In this document: piece by piece, positions 8,338 through 15,957 of the stretch
Layout of the letters: each line of letters opens with the position of its first letter
Position numbering within the stretch: the stretch's first letter is position 1
Origin: an uncultured Acidimicrobiales bacterium
Lineage (GTDB): Bacteria > Actinomycetota > Acidimicrobiia > Acidimicrobiales > UBA10347
Assembly: GCA_937991435.1 (NCBI GenBank)
Contig: CALKPY010000063.1
Location: 1-48,489, forward strand
Direction: 5' to 3'
Length of the DNA: 48,489 nucleotides
Notes under the pieces: model-generated
Told to the model about the DNA's origin: nothing
What the model saw: only the letters and a program-made list of their open reading frames with translations
The model's database searches: none
Made by a program: the position numbers and the translations under genes

Positions 8338-9534
8338 TCAGTTGTGAGATTCGCGCCCTCGTCTGGCGATGATTCGCAGGCGCGATTCGAGTTCCTCGCG
8401 TTCGACATAGCAGCCCCGTAACCACCGCTCTCCCGTTGTGCGATCAATGGCACCGCGGCCGTGCAGAATACGTCGATTGTCGAATCCGAGCAGATCACCG
8501 GGGTTGAGCCGCACCGAGGTCACGAATCGTTGGTCTTCGGCCATTTCAACCGCGAGACGAAGCGCACCATAGAACCGTTCGGCGTCCGCGATCGACGCGT
8601 TCAGCGGCCCACGCAGCCATGGACTCCAGCGCGCTTCGACTAATTCCCCGTCGTCATCGACGACAAGAAAGGGAGCGATGTGGCGGTAATCAGTTTCGAC
8701 GGCCTTGTTTGCAAACATCACCGGGATCGTGGTCAATGCCTCGAATGCCGCCGGCTCATGTTCACGCAGGTACCGGCAGATCGCCGCTCCGTCAGACAAC
8801 CGACTCTCACCACCAAGAGCATCGCTGCGCATGCAGAACAAGAACTGCAAGCCTGGCATGTACTCGCGAGTGTCGAGGTCTGTGTGTACCGGAAGTTCCA
8901 GATCGGTATAGGCATTCGACGTCACGTCAGTGGATTTGGTCTGCACGTCGAACACGTGACCAAAGTTGGTGGTGCGCACAGGCCCGATCAACGAGGCGAT
9001 GTCCGTGATCGTTGTGGGCTCGACGGCGAGCCCAGTCAGCACCCCAACACCATGTGTGCGAAGCGACGACAACCAGCCCACAAATTGTGGCGACTCGGTC
9101 GGGTTCGTGCGAAAGCTCAAGCCAGACGCATCAAAGCAGTGGGCTTGAAGTTCAATCGTTGACCGCCACGGCACTGGTGCGTCGAGCTCGTGAGCTTCCG
9201 GAGTGGCGGCAGCCCAGACGCGGAGCCAGCCAGGGTGATAGGTCGACGTCGCTACTTCGCCATGGGACCACTGCACGACGAGGCCGCCGTTTTCGTCGGC
9301 TTCGGCAGCAACGATCTGTAGATCAGGAGCGAGCTCGGCGAATTGGATCTGCTGTTCCCGGCTCAACGGATTCGTCGTGATGGGGTCGGGGCTGTGCTCA
9401 CGCAATACGTAGCGGTGATGTTCGGACACGAGGTCATCGCTCCACCGCACGCGGACCCCGTTCGGGATCACCTCGGCTCCCACCACACGCTTCGAGTCGG
9501 GGTATGAGTCGAAGTCAGGAAGCGCCCACGGCAT
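8338..9534 (-). CDS. Gamma-butyrobetaine hydroxylase-like 2-oxoglutarate dioxygenase
   Basis: A 398-residue Fe(II)/2-oxoglutarate dioxygenase of the BBOX/TMLH/TauD group. The C-terminal fold carries the iron triad H217-x-D219 (in PVHTDLD) and H358 (in ILHGRGA), and a 2-oxoglutarate arginine near R370 before WLRGCY. The N-terminal DUF971-like domain (about 15-105) ends with TYHPGWLRVW. Unlike carnitine-pathway BBOX as I remember it, the N-terminal cysteines that bind zinc are absent: LREHSPDPITTNP stands in their place. Substrate is therefore uncertain; a trimethylated amine or related amino acid is plausible. It may be leaderless: TACGTT ends six bases before the ATG. Confidence 0.82.
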   Translation of the reverse strand: MPWALPDFDSYPDSKRVVGAEVIPNGVRVRWSDDLVSEHHRYVLREHSPDPITTNPLSREQQIQFAELAPDLQIVAAEADENGGLVVQWSHGEVATSTYHPGWLRVWAAATPEAHELDAPVPWRSTIELQAHCFDASGLSFRTNPTESPQFVGWLSSLRTHGVGVLTGLAVEPTTITDIASLIGPVRTTNFGHVFDVQTKSTDVTSNAYTDLELPVHTDLDTREYMPGLQFLFCMRSDALGGESRLSDGAAICRYLREHEPAAFEALTTIPVMFANKAVETDYRHIAPFLVVDDDGELVEARWSPWLRGPLNASIADAERFYGALRLAVEMAEDQRFVTSVRLNPGDLLGFDNRRILHGRGAIDRTTGERWLRGCYVEREELESRLRIIARRGRESHN

Positions 9535-9540
9535 GGCGAA

Positions 9541-9546
9541 AACGTA
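9541..9546 (-). promoter_or_regulatory. -10-like hexamer of the dioxygenase gene
   Basis: On the minus strand TACGTT is followed by six bases (TTCGCC) and the ATG at 9534. No ribosome site is seen. This matches the spacing found at other probable leaderless starts in the window. No clear -35. Confidence 0.4.
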
Positions 9547-9579
9547 GTCAACGTCGCGTTCGCCAGCACGCCCGGCCGG

Positions 9580-10614
9580 CTAGCTCGATGGCGTATCGCT
9601 CTCGGCCAGGGTTCGCAGCAACTGCAGATCCTGCGCAATGACCTGCGCCACACACGCAAGAGGGTTGGTCATCGCCCGCTCCGGGCCACAACGCTCGCTC
9701 AACGACACGATCTCGACGGGGCTGCCACTGTCGTCGACCTGGGTTCGTGCATCGACACGCCCGGCGATGATGAAAACAGGAAGCCCATTGTGCGCCGCAG
9801 CCTCGACCACCCCGCCGACAACCTTGCCATTGAACGATTGGGGGTCAACTTGCCCCTCCCCCGTGATGACAAGGTCGACTTCGGCCATCGCTTCATCGAG
9901 TCCCACGAGGTCCGCGATCAGATCAAAACCACCGACCAGTTCAGCTCCGAACGCCGCCAGGCCGCCCGCCAAGCCACCTGCTGCTCCACCACCAACCAGT
10001 GCCCGAACGTCGACGCCGTAGTCGTCGAAATACCGAGTAGCAAGACCGTTGAGCCGAGATTCGAGAAACGCCACCTGTGGTGGGCTTGCTCCCTTTTGCG
10101 GAGCAAACACTCGAGCCGAGTCGATAAAGGTCGTTCGAACATCACACGCGACCAGGACCTCGACCGACCGAACCTGCTGGGGGGAACCAATCGCCTGAAG
10201 TGCACCCCACCCGCCATCGGTCGTGGCGGAGCCGCCCAACCCGACAACAACTCGCCGGGCTCCGCGCGTGATTGCAGCCGTGATCAGCTCACCGGTACCA
10301 CGCGTTGTTGCTTCGATTGGGGCGTTGGCCTCGGCTCCGCCGGCAAGCACCAAGCCTGACGCTTCGGCCATTTCGATAACCGCGATATCGCGACCAAGTC
10401 GCCAGCGCGCCCGAACTGGCGTACCCAACGGCCCCATCACCGTGTCGACGCGGTTTGGCCCGCCGAAGGCGTCGAGTATGCCCTCGCCACCGTCGGCGAG
10501 AGGAAGCGTCGACGACTGCACGCCTGCGGTCGCTAGCTCGGCGGCGACGGCCTCGGCTATGGCTCGTGCCGATGCAGTTCCTTTGAACTTGTCTGGCGCG
10601 ATCAAGACGCGCAT
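9580..10614 (-). CDS. Glycerate 2-kinase (GlxK/GarK family)
   Basis: A 344-residue glycerate kinase type 1, phosphorylating D-glycerate to 2-phosphoglycerate with ATP. Seen: the N-terminal MRVLIAPDKFKGT followed by PLADGGEGILDA, TTRGTGELI, VVGLGGSATTDGGWG (glycine-rich phosphate-binding region), and GEGQVDPQSFNGKVV near residue 255. These are the family's standard blocks. The function fits glyoxylate or serine breakdown, but no partner genes lie nearby. The gene starts only six bases after the LytR_C stop, so the two are probably co-transcribed by position and not by pathway. Confidence 0.92.
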   Translation of the reverse strand: MRVLIAPDKFKGTASARAIAEAVAAELATAGVQSSTLPLADGGEGILDAFGGPNRVDTVMGPLGTPVRARWRLGRDIAVIEMAEASGLVLAGGAEANAPIEATTRGTGELITAAITRGARRVVVGLGGSATTDGGWGALQAIGSPQQVRSVEVLVACDVRTTFIDSARVFAPQKGASPPQVAFLESRLNGLATRYFDDYGVDVRALVGGGAAGGLAGGLAAFGAELVGGFDLIADLVGLDEAMAEVDLVITGEGQVDPQSFNGKVVGGVVEAAAHNGLPVFIIAGRVDARTQVDDSGSPVEIVSLSERCGPERAMTNPLACVAQVIAQDLQLLRTLAESDTPSS

Positions 10615-10620
10615 GTCAGC

Positions 10621-11157
10621 TCAACCGGTGGACAACGGATCAGCACCGATGAGAACCAGTACATCGACCGGACCAAGGTCGACATCAGCGCCTATAGACA
10701 GCGTGGGTGGCATTGGTGCCGTTGGGGTGGTGGTGTTTAATGCAGCGACGATGACTGCTGCTTCGGCTTCGAATCCGGCGCGATAGTAGATGACTGACGA
10801 AGTTTGCAGAGAGGCCGACCTGGGTTCGCGGGTATTGAATCCCTGGTTGCGGAGTCGGTCCGTGAGACGGGCGGCTTGACCAGCCACGTCGGTGCCATTG
10901 GCAACGAGCACCGCGACCTGGCTGTTCGGCCGGGCCTGTGTGACGTCGACAACAGCCGTCGGGTCGACCACAGGGGCCGACTCAGATTCGACGTCGCTGA
11001 GTTCGCTGTCATCTGCCTCGGCTGTCGGCTCCGGCGTGCGAAAGATGCCAGGGTCAAATACAGGATTGGGTTGCAGATCTGCTCCCCAGTTGAGAATGGC
11101 GAACCCGAGCGCGACGGCGATGATCGCTAAAACCGCTCCGCGCGTTGCCGAGTTCAT
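10621..11157 (-). CDS. LytR_C domain membrane-anchored protein
   Basis: A 178-residue protein. Residues 4-20 form one membrane helix (GAVLAIIAVALGFAIL). An acidic Pro/Glu/Asp-rich linker follows, then an extracellular LytR/cpsA C-terminal domain (about 78-178, from VAVLVANGTDVAGQAARLTD). This domain occurs in actinobacterial envelope proteins, alone or behind an LCP ligase domain; the LCP part is absent here. The start ATG at 11157 overlaps nothing and begins ten bases after the DUF3263 stop. An upstream in-frame ATG at 11223 would add 22 polar residues before the helix and is less likely. Pairing with DUF3263 is a conserved actinobacterial arrangement. Confidence 0.82.
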   Translation of the reverse strand: MNSATRGAVLAIIAVALGFAILNWGADLQPNPVFDPGIFRTPEPTAEADDSELSDVESESAPVVDPTAVVDVTQARPNSQVAVLVANGTDVAGQAARLTDRLRNQGFNTREPRSASLQTSSVIYYRAGFEAEAAVIVAALNTTTPTAPMPPTLSIGADVDLGPVDVLVLIGADPLSTG

Positions 11158-11167
11158 CGCTGACTCG

Positions 11168-11461
11168 TCAGCTTCCGGTGTCGTCCGCGACCTCGCCCAT
11201 ACGTTCACGACGACGGCGGTCACGCATGCGACGTAAGCGGCGAACTACGAGTGGATCGTGGGTGAGCGCTTCGTCAGACTCGATCAACTCGTGAAGCTGG
11301 GCGAAATACTCGGCGGTGGTCAGGCCAAAGTGGTCGGCAATGGCCGCGTCTTTGGGCTGGTCTTCAGACCACCAGCTTCGCTCAAAATCGAGCAGATCCA
11401 TCTCATGTCGGGACAGGGGCACACCTGCATCGTGGTACGTCGGAGGTGCGAATACAAGCAC
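11168..11461 (-). CDS. DUF3263 protein
   Basis: A 97-residue soluble protein of the actinobacterial DUF3263 family, recognised from LLDFERSWW and the helix-turn-helix-like middle AAIADHFGLTTAEYFAQLHELI, then DPLVVRRLRRMRDRRRRER with a strongly basic C-terminal helix. It may bind nucleic acid, but no function is established. The frame begins with GTG at 11461; the ATG before DLLDFERSWW is a shorter option. It lies upstream of the LytR_C gene on the same strand, as in other actinobacteria. Confidence 0.82.
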   Translation of the reverse strand: MLVFAPPTYHDAGVPLSRHEMDLLDFERSWWSEDQPKDAAIADHFGLTTAEYFAQLHELIESDEALTHDPLVVRRLRRMRDRRRRERMGEVADDTGS

Positions 11462-11523
11462 CCTCGACGATTGATTGCCAACCGAGCCGTCTCTCCGCGT
11501 TCTTCGCGTACCCTATGAGCTGC

Positions 11524-11596
11524 GCCCGAGTAGCTCACCCGGTAGAGCACCTGTCTTGTAAACAGGAGGTAGCGAGTTCAAGTCTCGCCTCGGGCT
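11524..11596 (+). tRNA. tRNA-Thr (anticodon TGT)
   Basis: Cloverleaf read directly: acceptor GCCCGAG/CTCGGGC; D arm with TAGCTCACCCGGTAGAGCA; anticodon stem CCTGT/ACAGG enclosing CTTGTAA, so the anticodon is TGT (threonine, ACA codons); T arm GCGAG-TTCAAGT-CTCGC; discriminator T at 11596. The CCA end is not encoded. A TACCCT -10-like hexamer lies at 11509-11514. Confidence 0.97.
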
Positions 11597-11602
11597 CAGA
11601 GC

Positions 11603-11637
11603 ACATCCCCCGCCGTAGGCGGGGGATGTCTGTTTTT
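11603..11637 (+). terminator. Strong intrinsic terminator after tRNA-Thr
   Basis: A perfect 12-bp stem (ACATCCCCCGCC at 11603-11614 with GGCGGGGGATGT at 11618-11629) and a three-base loop GTA, followed by CTGTTTTT. It starts seven bases after the tRNA. Confidence 0.92.
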
Positions 11638-11667
11638 GGCGTCTAGCTGTGCCGCAGATGCGGCCGG

Positions 11668-11686
11668 TGGTCACACGGTGGTCACA
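11668..11686. repeat. First copy of TGGTCACACGG-type repeat
   Basis: TGGTCACACGGTGGTCACA, which itself contains TGGTCAC twice, 11 bases apart. A second copy with one difference lies at 11804-11822. The spaced heptamers could be protein-binding sites; this is inference. Confidence 0.5.
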
Positions 11687-11803
11687 ATCGAGCCCGTCTT
11701 GCTTGGCGGCGCTGCGTCTACGCATCAGGCGATTGGGGCGAGTCCCTCCATGCGCGCTGATTGAGTCGTTTTCGGACGATCACCGGTTTGGGAAAACCAG
11801 CCC

Positions 11804-11822
11804 TGGTCACACGGTGCTCACA
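11804..11822. repeat. Second copy of TGGTCACACGG-type repeat
   Basis: TGGTCACACGGTGCTCACA: 18 of 19 bases match the copy 136 bases upstream. It lies about 180 bases before the Fic gene. Confidence 0.5.
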
Positions 11823-11987
11823 CGCGCCCGAATTTCGGTGCACCCAGAACTAGTGACAAGAGCGTTCCATGGTCCCATGCGCTAGCCGAAACACGCTGCA
11901 CCGCCAAGAAACCGCCAGTAGCGCCAACGATTGGCAACTGGAGCAGGGGACATAAGAGAGGACAACTGTAGGGCCCAGCAAGACCCC

Positions 11988-11993
11988 TATAAT
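11988..11993 (+). promoter_or_regulatory. -10 box of the Fic gene
   Basis: A perfect TATAAT followed by six bases (CACTCG) and the ATG at 12000. No ribosome site is present, so the mRNA is probably leaderless. No good -35 is seen at the expected distance. Confidence 0.6.
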
Positions 11994-11999
11994 CACTCG

Positions 12000-13211
12000 A
12001 TGGCCGAGATTATGCGGGATTATCTGGCGACCCACCCGTGGATCGACTTCAAGTTTGATCTACGGAAACTCGAATGGCTCACCTATTTTCGAGCAGGTGA
12101 AGCAATGTCGAAGTGCGAACATATTGCAGGTGCTGCACTCATGCCAGAGGTCTCGTCGCAATTACATCTCATCTACTTGGTGAAAGGTGTATTGGCGACA
12201 ACGGCCATCGAGGGAAACACGATGAGCGAGGAACAGGTTCGCGCTCGCATCGAAGGCGCTGGAACCCTCCCCCCATCTCGCGAGTATCAAGGTGTCGCTG
12301 TAGACAACATTGTCGACGTCTCAAACGAGATCCTTGCGACGGTCGCCGGCGGGGCGCTACCACGTCTCTCACCTGCACTCCTCAAGGACTACAACCGCAG
12401 AGTACTGGACGGCCAGGAGTTGGAAGAGGGAGTTGTGCCCGGTGAAGTCCGCACGGGATCTGTCGGCGTCGGTCGATATCTCGCACCTCCCGCCGCAGAT
12501 TGTGAATACCTAGTCCAGGAACTTTGCGACTGGATCAACCAACCGTGGATAAACGATGACCAGGACCCACCAGAGGAGTTGAAGTTCACTGTCGTCATCC
12601 TGAAGGCCGTCTTGGCGCACTTGTACATTGCGTGGATCCACCCTTTTGGCGACGGCAACGGGCGCACAGCGCGTCTGGTCGAGCACCTGCTGCTCGTCAG
12701 CTCGGGCGTACCATCTCCCGCAGCACATCTGCTGAGCAACCACTACAACCTCACCCGTGATCGCTACTACCAGCGGCTTGATCAAAGCAGCAAAGGCGCC
12801 AACGGAGAGGCACGCTTCGTTGACTACGCGATCGAGGGCTTCGTCGATGGACTCCGCGAACAAGTTGACTTGATCCGTCGCCAACAGATGGAGGTTACAT
12901 GGGTGAATTACGTGCACTCGCAGTTTCAGGGTCGTCGCATGACCGAGACGCAGCGTCGACGAAGGGAACTGGTTCTTGGGATGAAGGCAGGCGAAGTTGT
13001 TGCACGCGACGCGATACCGGAGCTGTCACCATCGATAGCCCGCCTTTACGCAACCGTTGGTTCAAAAACGGTCACCCGCGATCTGAATGCTCTCGTTAAA
13101 GCAAACCTGCTCAAGCGGGTGCGAGGGGGATTCGAGCCGCGTACTGAAGTGATCGAAGCTTTTCTACCGATGCAGATGCCTCTTGATGAGACGGCCGCAA
13201 CTGTTGTTTAA
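12000..13211 (+). CDS. Fic family AMP-transferase-like protein, class II, with C-terminal winged helix
   Basis: A 403-residue Fic protein. The intact active-site motif HPFGDGNGRTAR starts at H214 (consensus HPFx(D/E)GNGRxxR), so nucleotide transfer, usually AMP from ATP to a hydroxyl side chain, is expected. The inhibitory motif (S/T)xxxE(G/N) is present N-terminally as T67...E71-G72, placing it in class II. The last 100 residues, with TETQRRRRELV and VTRDLNALVKANLLKRV, look like a winged helix, common in this Fic subgroup. The target is unknown, and no separate antitoxin gene is adjacent. A longer frame opens at 11931, but ATG 12000 follows a perfect -10 by six bases. The location next to a tRNA gene suggests an accessory gene. 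Confidence 0.92.
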   Translation: MAEIMRDYLATHPWIDFKFDLRKLEWLTYFRAGEAMSKCEHIAGAALMPEVSSQLHLIYLVKGVLATTAIEGNTMSEEQVRARIEGAGTLPPSREYQGVAVDNIVDVSNEILATVAGGALPRLSPALLKDYNRRVLDGQELEEGVVPGEVRTGSVGVGRYLAPPAADCEYLVQELCDWINQPWINDDQDPPEELKFTVVILKAVLAHLYIAWIHPFGDGNGRTARLVEHLLLVSSGVPSPAAHLLSNHYNLTRDRYYQRLDQSSKGANGEARFVDYAIEGFVDGLREQVDLIRRQQMEVTWVNYVHSQFQGRRMTETQRRRRELVLGMKAGEVVARDAIPELSPSIARLYATVGSKTVTRDLNALVKANLLKRVRGGFEPRTEVIEAFLPMQMPLDETAATVV

Positions 13212-13502
13212 GTCAGCGACGACTCTTGGGAAATAGATTCTGAAATGGCAGAAGTGTTTGATGATGGGTTCAAACCAAGGGTGGAGAATGGCGCGTACTT
13301 CGGACGTCGGCTCCGCGTGTCAACGCGGAAGACAACACCGAGAGGCTCCCTCAGACTGCAATCTCTGACTCACGCTCCAACTTCGTGATCTGAAATCTTA
13401 CTCGAATCGAAAGATCGAAGAAGCAATCGTCCACTGGTTGGGGTCTGTCCCCTGACAACAGCGAGTAGCAAAAACCGTGCCCTGCTCCCAACTCAGCATC
13501 GG
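13212..13502. other. Gene-free stretch between Fic and CrtA-like genes
   Basis: 291 bases with no believable coding frame. A 6-bp stem TCCGCG/CGCGGA with a six-base loop at 13312-13329 lacks a T-run. Nothing else was recognised. The genes on both sides converge here. Confidence 0.5.
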
Positions 13503-14228
13503 CTAGCCAGACCAATCCAACGAGCCGAATACGCTCTCAGGAAGCGGGTTCTTTCCACTGAGCGAGCCCTGGACCCGGTACGGCTTCAGACTCATGAACA
13601 CAAGATCGGGAGCAAAGAACTTCGTGCCATCGGGCAGCGAAGGGTCAACGTCTTTGTCGACCGATGCCTGCATCGCTTTGACGTGCGCGCCAGTTCGAGC
13701 GAACTTGTGCAGACTGGCAGCGGATTCCCAGAACGACATCGAACAGGTGATTGTTTTGGGGGCGAAGAATGCCGACTTCCAGATCACCCCTTCGGAAGAC
13801 AGCAGTTGCTTCTCGACGGCGGTGTTGAGCGTGTTGAATCGAAGCCCTTTCGAGAGTCGGAGCGGACCGATAGAGATGCCGATCACGGGCCCGTCGGACT
13901 CGGTGTGGATCGACCGGTCAATGTCCGAGGGCAGTCCAGGCCACCGGCCAATCGCTCGTGTGACGTTCGAGCGGGCATGCCAGCCACCCGACCACTGACC
14001 TGCATCAGCTGATTCCAGGAATTGAGTGATCAAGTCGTCATCCTCCCAAAACGCCATGAAACCGTTTCGACTGAGCTGCGGAGGGGTGGGCCACAAGTGT
14101 CCAGAGAATTCCGCTGCGGTCAATCGTTGCACGTGCACGAGCCCAGGTATTTGCTCTGCATCGGGCAGCGACGGCTTGAAAAACCCCCGTACCCCGTTGT
14201 CGATCAGATGAATAGAACAAGACACCAT
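13503..14228 (-). CDS. Spheroidene monooxygenase-like (CrtA family) protein
   Basis: About 241 residues, resembling the CrtA/heme-monooxygenase-like family. In the C-terminal half, GLRFNTLNTAVEKQL is followed by a functional-looking block with ITCSMSFWESAASLHKFART and then AHVKAMQA. This resembles the CrtA segment with SIWPDAAAMAAFARTG, quoted from memory. CrtA oxidises carotenoids; no carotenoid genes lie nearby, so the substrate is unknown. The frame extends to a TTG at 14402, but the extra residues look non-coding. I prefer ATG 14228, with a GAGAG-like site ten bases upstream. It lies in the accessory-looking segment after tRNA-Thr. Confidence 0.6.
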   Translation of the reverse strand: MVSCSIHLIDNGVRGFFKPSLPDAEQIPGLVHVQRLTAAEFSGHLWPTPPQLSRNGFMAFWEDDDLITQFLESADAGQWSGGWHARSNVTRAIGRWPGLPSDIDRSIHTESDGPVIGISIGPLRLSKGLRFNTLNTAVEKQLLSSEGVIWKSAFFAPKTITCSMSFWESAASLHKFARTGAHVKAMQASVDKDVDPSLPDGTKFFAPDLVFMSLKPYRVQGSLSGKNPLPESVFGSLDWSG

Positions 14229-14435
14229 GGCCGGGCACTCTCTTTCACTTGTGACGGATTCGGCTACTCCACGTTCAGTCCAAGTGCGAAGTTCCTTGAC
14301 ACCACTGAAGCACCTTGTGAACCATTTCACAAGAAACTTGTCGCTTGGCGGCAAGTCGCTTGCGTCAAAAAACAACGAACCAAGAACCTCCAGGCCTTGC
14401 AAAGGCTCAAGAGACTCTCGATTCTGTTGTAGCGG

Positions 14436-14471
14436 AAAAATGCTGACTCGGCCCTAAGAACGAGCCCGAGT
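14436..14471 (-). terminator. Weak candidate terminator after the secreted repeat protein
   Basis: ACTCGG/CCGAGT (14446-14451 and 14466-14471) with a 14-base loop. On the minus strand TTTTT follows a few bases later (14440-14436). It lies just after the stop at 14480. The long loop makes it uncertain. Confidence 0.35.
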
Positions 14472-14479
14472 GTTGAAAA

Positions 14480-15817
14480 TTACTGGTCTTGCCAAGTGTG
14501 GATGAACATCATCGAACACGTCTCGCCAGCCTCAAGCGTCGCCGCTGGACAACCAATCGCGGGGTGATTGGCGTGCCACGAGTCTGGGGTGTTGGCGACT
14601 ACGTAGCACTGAGCTCCGGCGGGCACCTCAACGGGAACCGGCTGCCATGTCGTCGACACCTGAACCTCAACTGGTTCCAACGCATCTCCATCGACGGAAC
14701 AGAATACTGTGAACTCGAACACGACGAGTTCATCATCGACGAAGCAGATCCAGCCGCCAGCGGCGCCGGGGAAGCAGTCCGCCGCATCGGAATCAGCGAC
14801 CGACGCATAAATACTCACGATCGCAGAACCGGCAACGGAGTCAACCCAGGTGTAGACGAACTCCAACGAACATACTTCGCCAGTCTCGAGCGACGAAGCC
14901 GCACACGTCAGGGTCGAGTGGTTCGATTGCCAATCGTCAGATGAAAAGGCAGACACCGTGCAATCAACTCCTGACGGAACCTCGACGGGCGAAGGTAGTT
15001 CCATCTCCCCAACCTGCAGGTACACCTGATCGAACGAGTCCCCATCCACCGAACAATCGACCGTGAACTCAAAGAGCACGACTTCATTGCCGATGAGGCA
15101 GAAAAACCCACCGACGGTGCCTGGGTAGCAATTCATCGAATCTGGACCCTCGACCTGAGTCGTGACAGTCACCACCGCTGTGTCAGCGGCGGGTTCACCC
15201 CAGGTATTGACGAACTCCACCGAACACACTTCGCCGTCGCCAAGCGCCGGACATGTCAGACTCGAATGGTTTGATTGCCAGTTGCCTGTTGGCGCAGCTA
15301 CCACGGTGCAAGTGACTCCGACTGGGACCGTGACCGACATCGGCCGCTCCATAGTCACAACGGAAAGGTCTATGGGATCAAACTGATGGCCATTGTGCGA
15401 ACAAAGCACCCTGTACTCAAATGTCACCAGTTCACCATCGACGTAGCAGTACCAACCAATGGCAATATCCGGGTAACAGTTCATCGAGTCCGGGCCATCT
15501 ACCAAGGCAGTGATCATGAGCACGGCGGAGAGCTGCGCAGGCCTCGGGTCCGCCGACAGCACCTCATCTACCGGCTGCATCAACCGCGACTTGCTCCCAG
15601 GTCCGCGTATGTTAAGGACCGATTCGGCGTCGTCGTTGCTCGCTTCGACCTCAGCGTTTGCCGCTTCAGTTGCCTGGCCGGCCTTGCCCTCCTGGGCCTG
15701 AACGACCGTTGCTGTCAACGCCAGGCCTGAGAGCAAGCAAATTGAGGTCATCACCAACGTTCGCCAAAATCGCGTCGACTGGTCAAGCAGTGATCGATTC
15801 GTACTCGTGTGGAACAT
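14480..15817 (-). CDS. Secreted protein with three six-cysteine repeat domains
   Basis: A 445-residue exported protein of no named family. Residues about 16-41 form a signal peptide (basic RFWR, then a hydrophobic stretch ending VVQA). An acidic linker to about residue 97 follows, then three tandem domains (about 98-206, 214-324, 331-442). Each carries six cysteines at nearly fixed spacing: C114/124/139/170/189/198, C230/240/255/286/305/316 and C348/358/373/404/423/434. Each also has VFEFTV, a VEVPxGxxC turn and a closing Trp (NTW, YTW, HTW). Predominant alternation suggests beta-sandwich domains with disulfides, similar in outline to DUF5979-like surface repeats. The start ATG has GGAG five bases upstream; a longer frame to 15898 lacks this. 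Role: probably surface or secreted binding; inference. Confidence 0.75.
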   Translation of the reverse strand: MFHTSTNRSLLDQSTRFWRTLVMTSICLLSGLALTATVVQAQEGKAGQATEAANAEVEASNDDAESVLNIRGPGSKSRLMQPVDEVLSADPRPAQLSAVLMITALVDGPDSMNCYPDIAIGWYCYVDGELVTFEYRVLCSHNGHQFDPIDLSVVTMERPMSVTVPVGVTCTVVAAPTGNWQSNHSSLTCPALGDGEVCSVEFVNTWGEPAADTAVVTVTTQVEGPDSMNCYPGTVGGFFCLIGNEVVLFEFTVDCSVDGDSFDQVYLQVGEMELPSPVEVPSGVDCTVSAFSSDDWQSNHSTLTCAASSLETGEVCSLEFVYTWVDSVAGSAIVSIYASVADSDAADCFPGAAGGWICFVDDELVVFEFTVFCSVDGDALEPVEVQVSTTWQPVPVEVPAGAQCYVVANTPDSWHANHPAIGCPAATLEAGETCSMMFIHTWQDQ

Positions 15818-15917
15818 TGGATCTCCAAGACATTTTGCAAACGCCTGATTGCTACAGGCGACGGACCAGTGGATCCAAAAGGACCACCAACGGTTCACAC
15901 CCCAGAGGCATTCGAAA

Positions 15918-15923
15918 TGTCAA
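15918..15923 (-). promoter_or_regulatory. -35-like TTGACA upstream of the secreted repeat protein
   Basis: A consensus TTGACA on the minus strand, about 100 bases before the ATG at 15817. The matching -10 is poor (GTGTGA region). A small hairpin CGCCTG/CAGGCG (15842-15860) lies in what would be the leader. Confidence 0.3.
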
Positions 15924-15957
15924 CGACCCAGCGCCGTTCCCCGATATGGGGGGCAGA

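Larger units (their letters stand above)
11638..11999. other. 362-base gene-free stretch between tRNA-Thr and the Fic gene
   Basis: No convincing coding frame on either strand. It contains an imperfect 19-base repeat (11668-11686 and 11804-11822) and, at its right end, a perfect TATAAT just before the Fic start. No integrase fragment or copy of the tRNA 3' end was recognised in it. Confidence 0.6.

Noticed and set aside
11525-11640. Coding frames across tRNA-Thr
   Set aside because: These are translations of the tRNA and its terminator hairpin, not genes.
11640-11887. Integrase remnant or attachment-site repeat beside tRNA-Thr
   Set aside because: No recombinase motif was found in any frame and no second copy of the tRNA 3' end was seen in the window.
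13503-14402. TTG-started 299-residue version of the CrtA-like protein
   Set aside because: The first 58 residues look like chance coding; ATG 14228 gives a size near the family's and has a plausible ribosome site.
14446-14471. Confident terminator after the secreted repeat protein
   Set aside because: The 14-base loop and the gap before the T-run make it weak; it is listed only as a low-confidence candidate.
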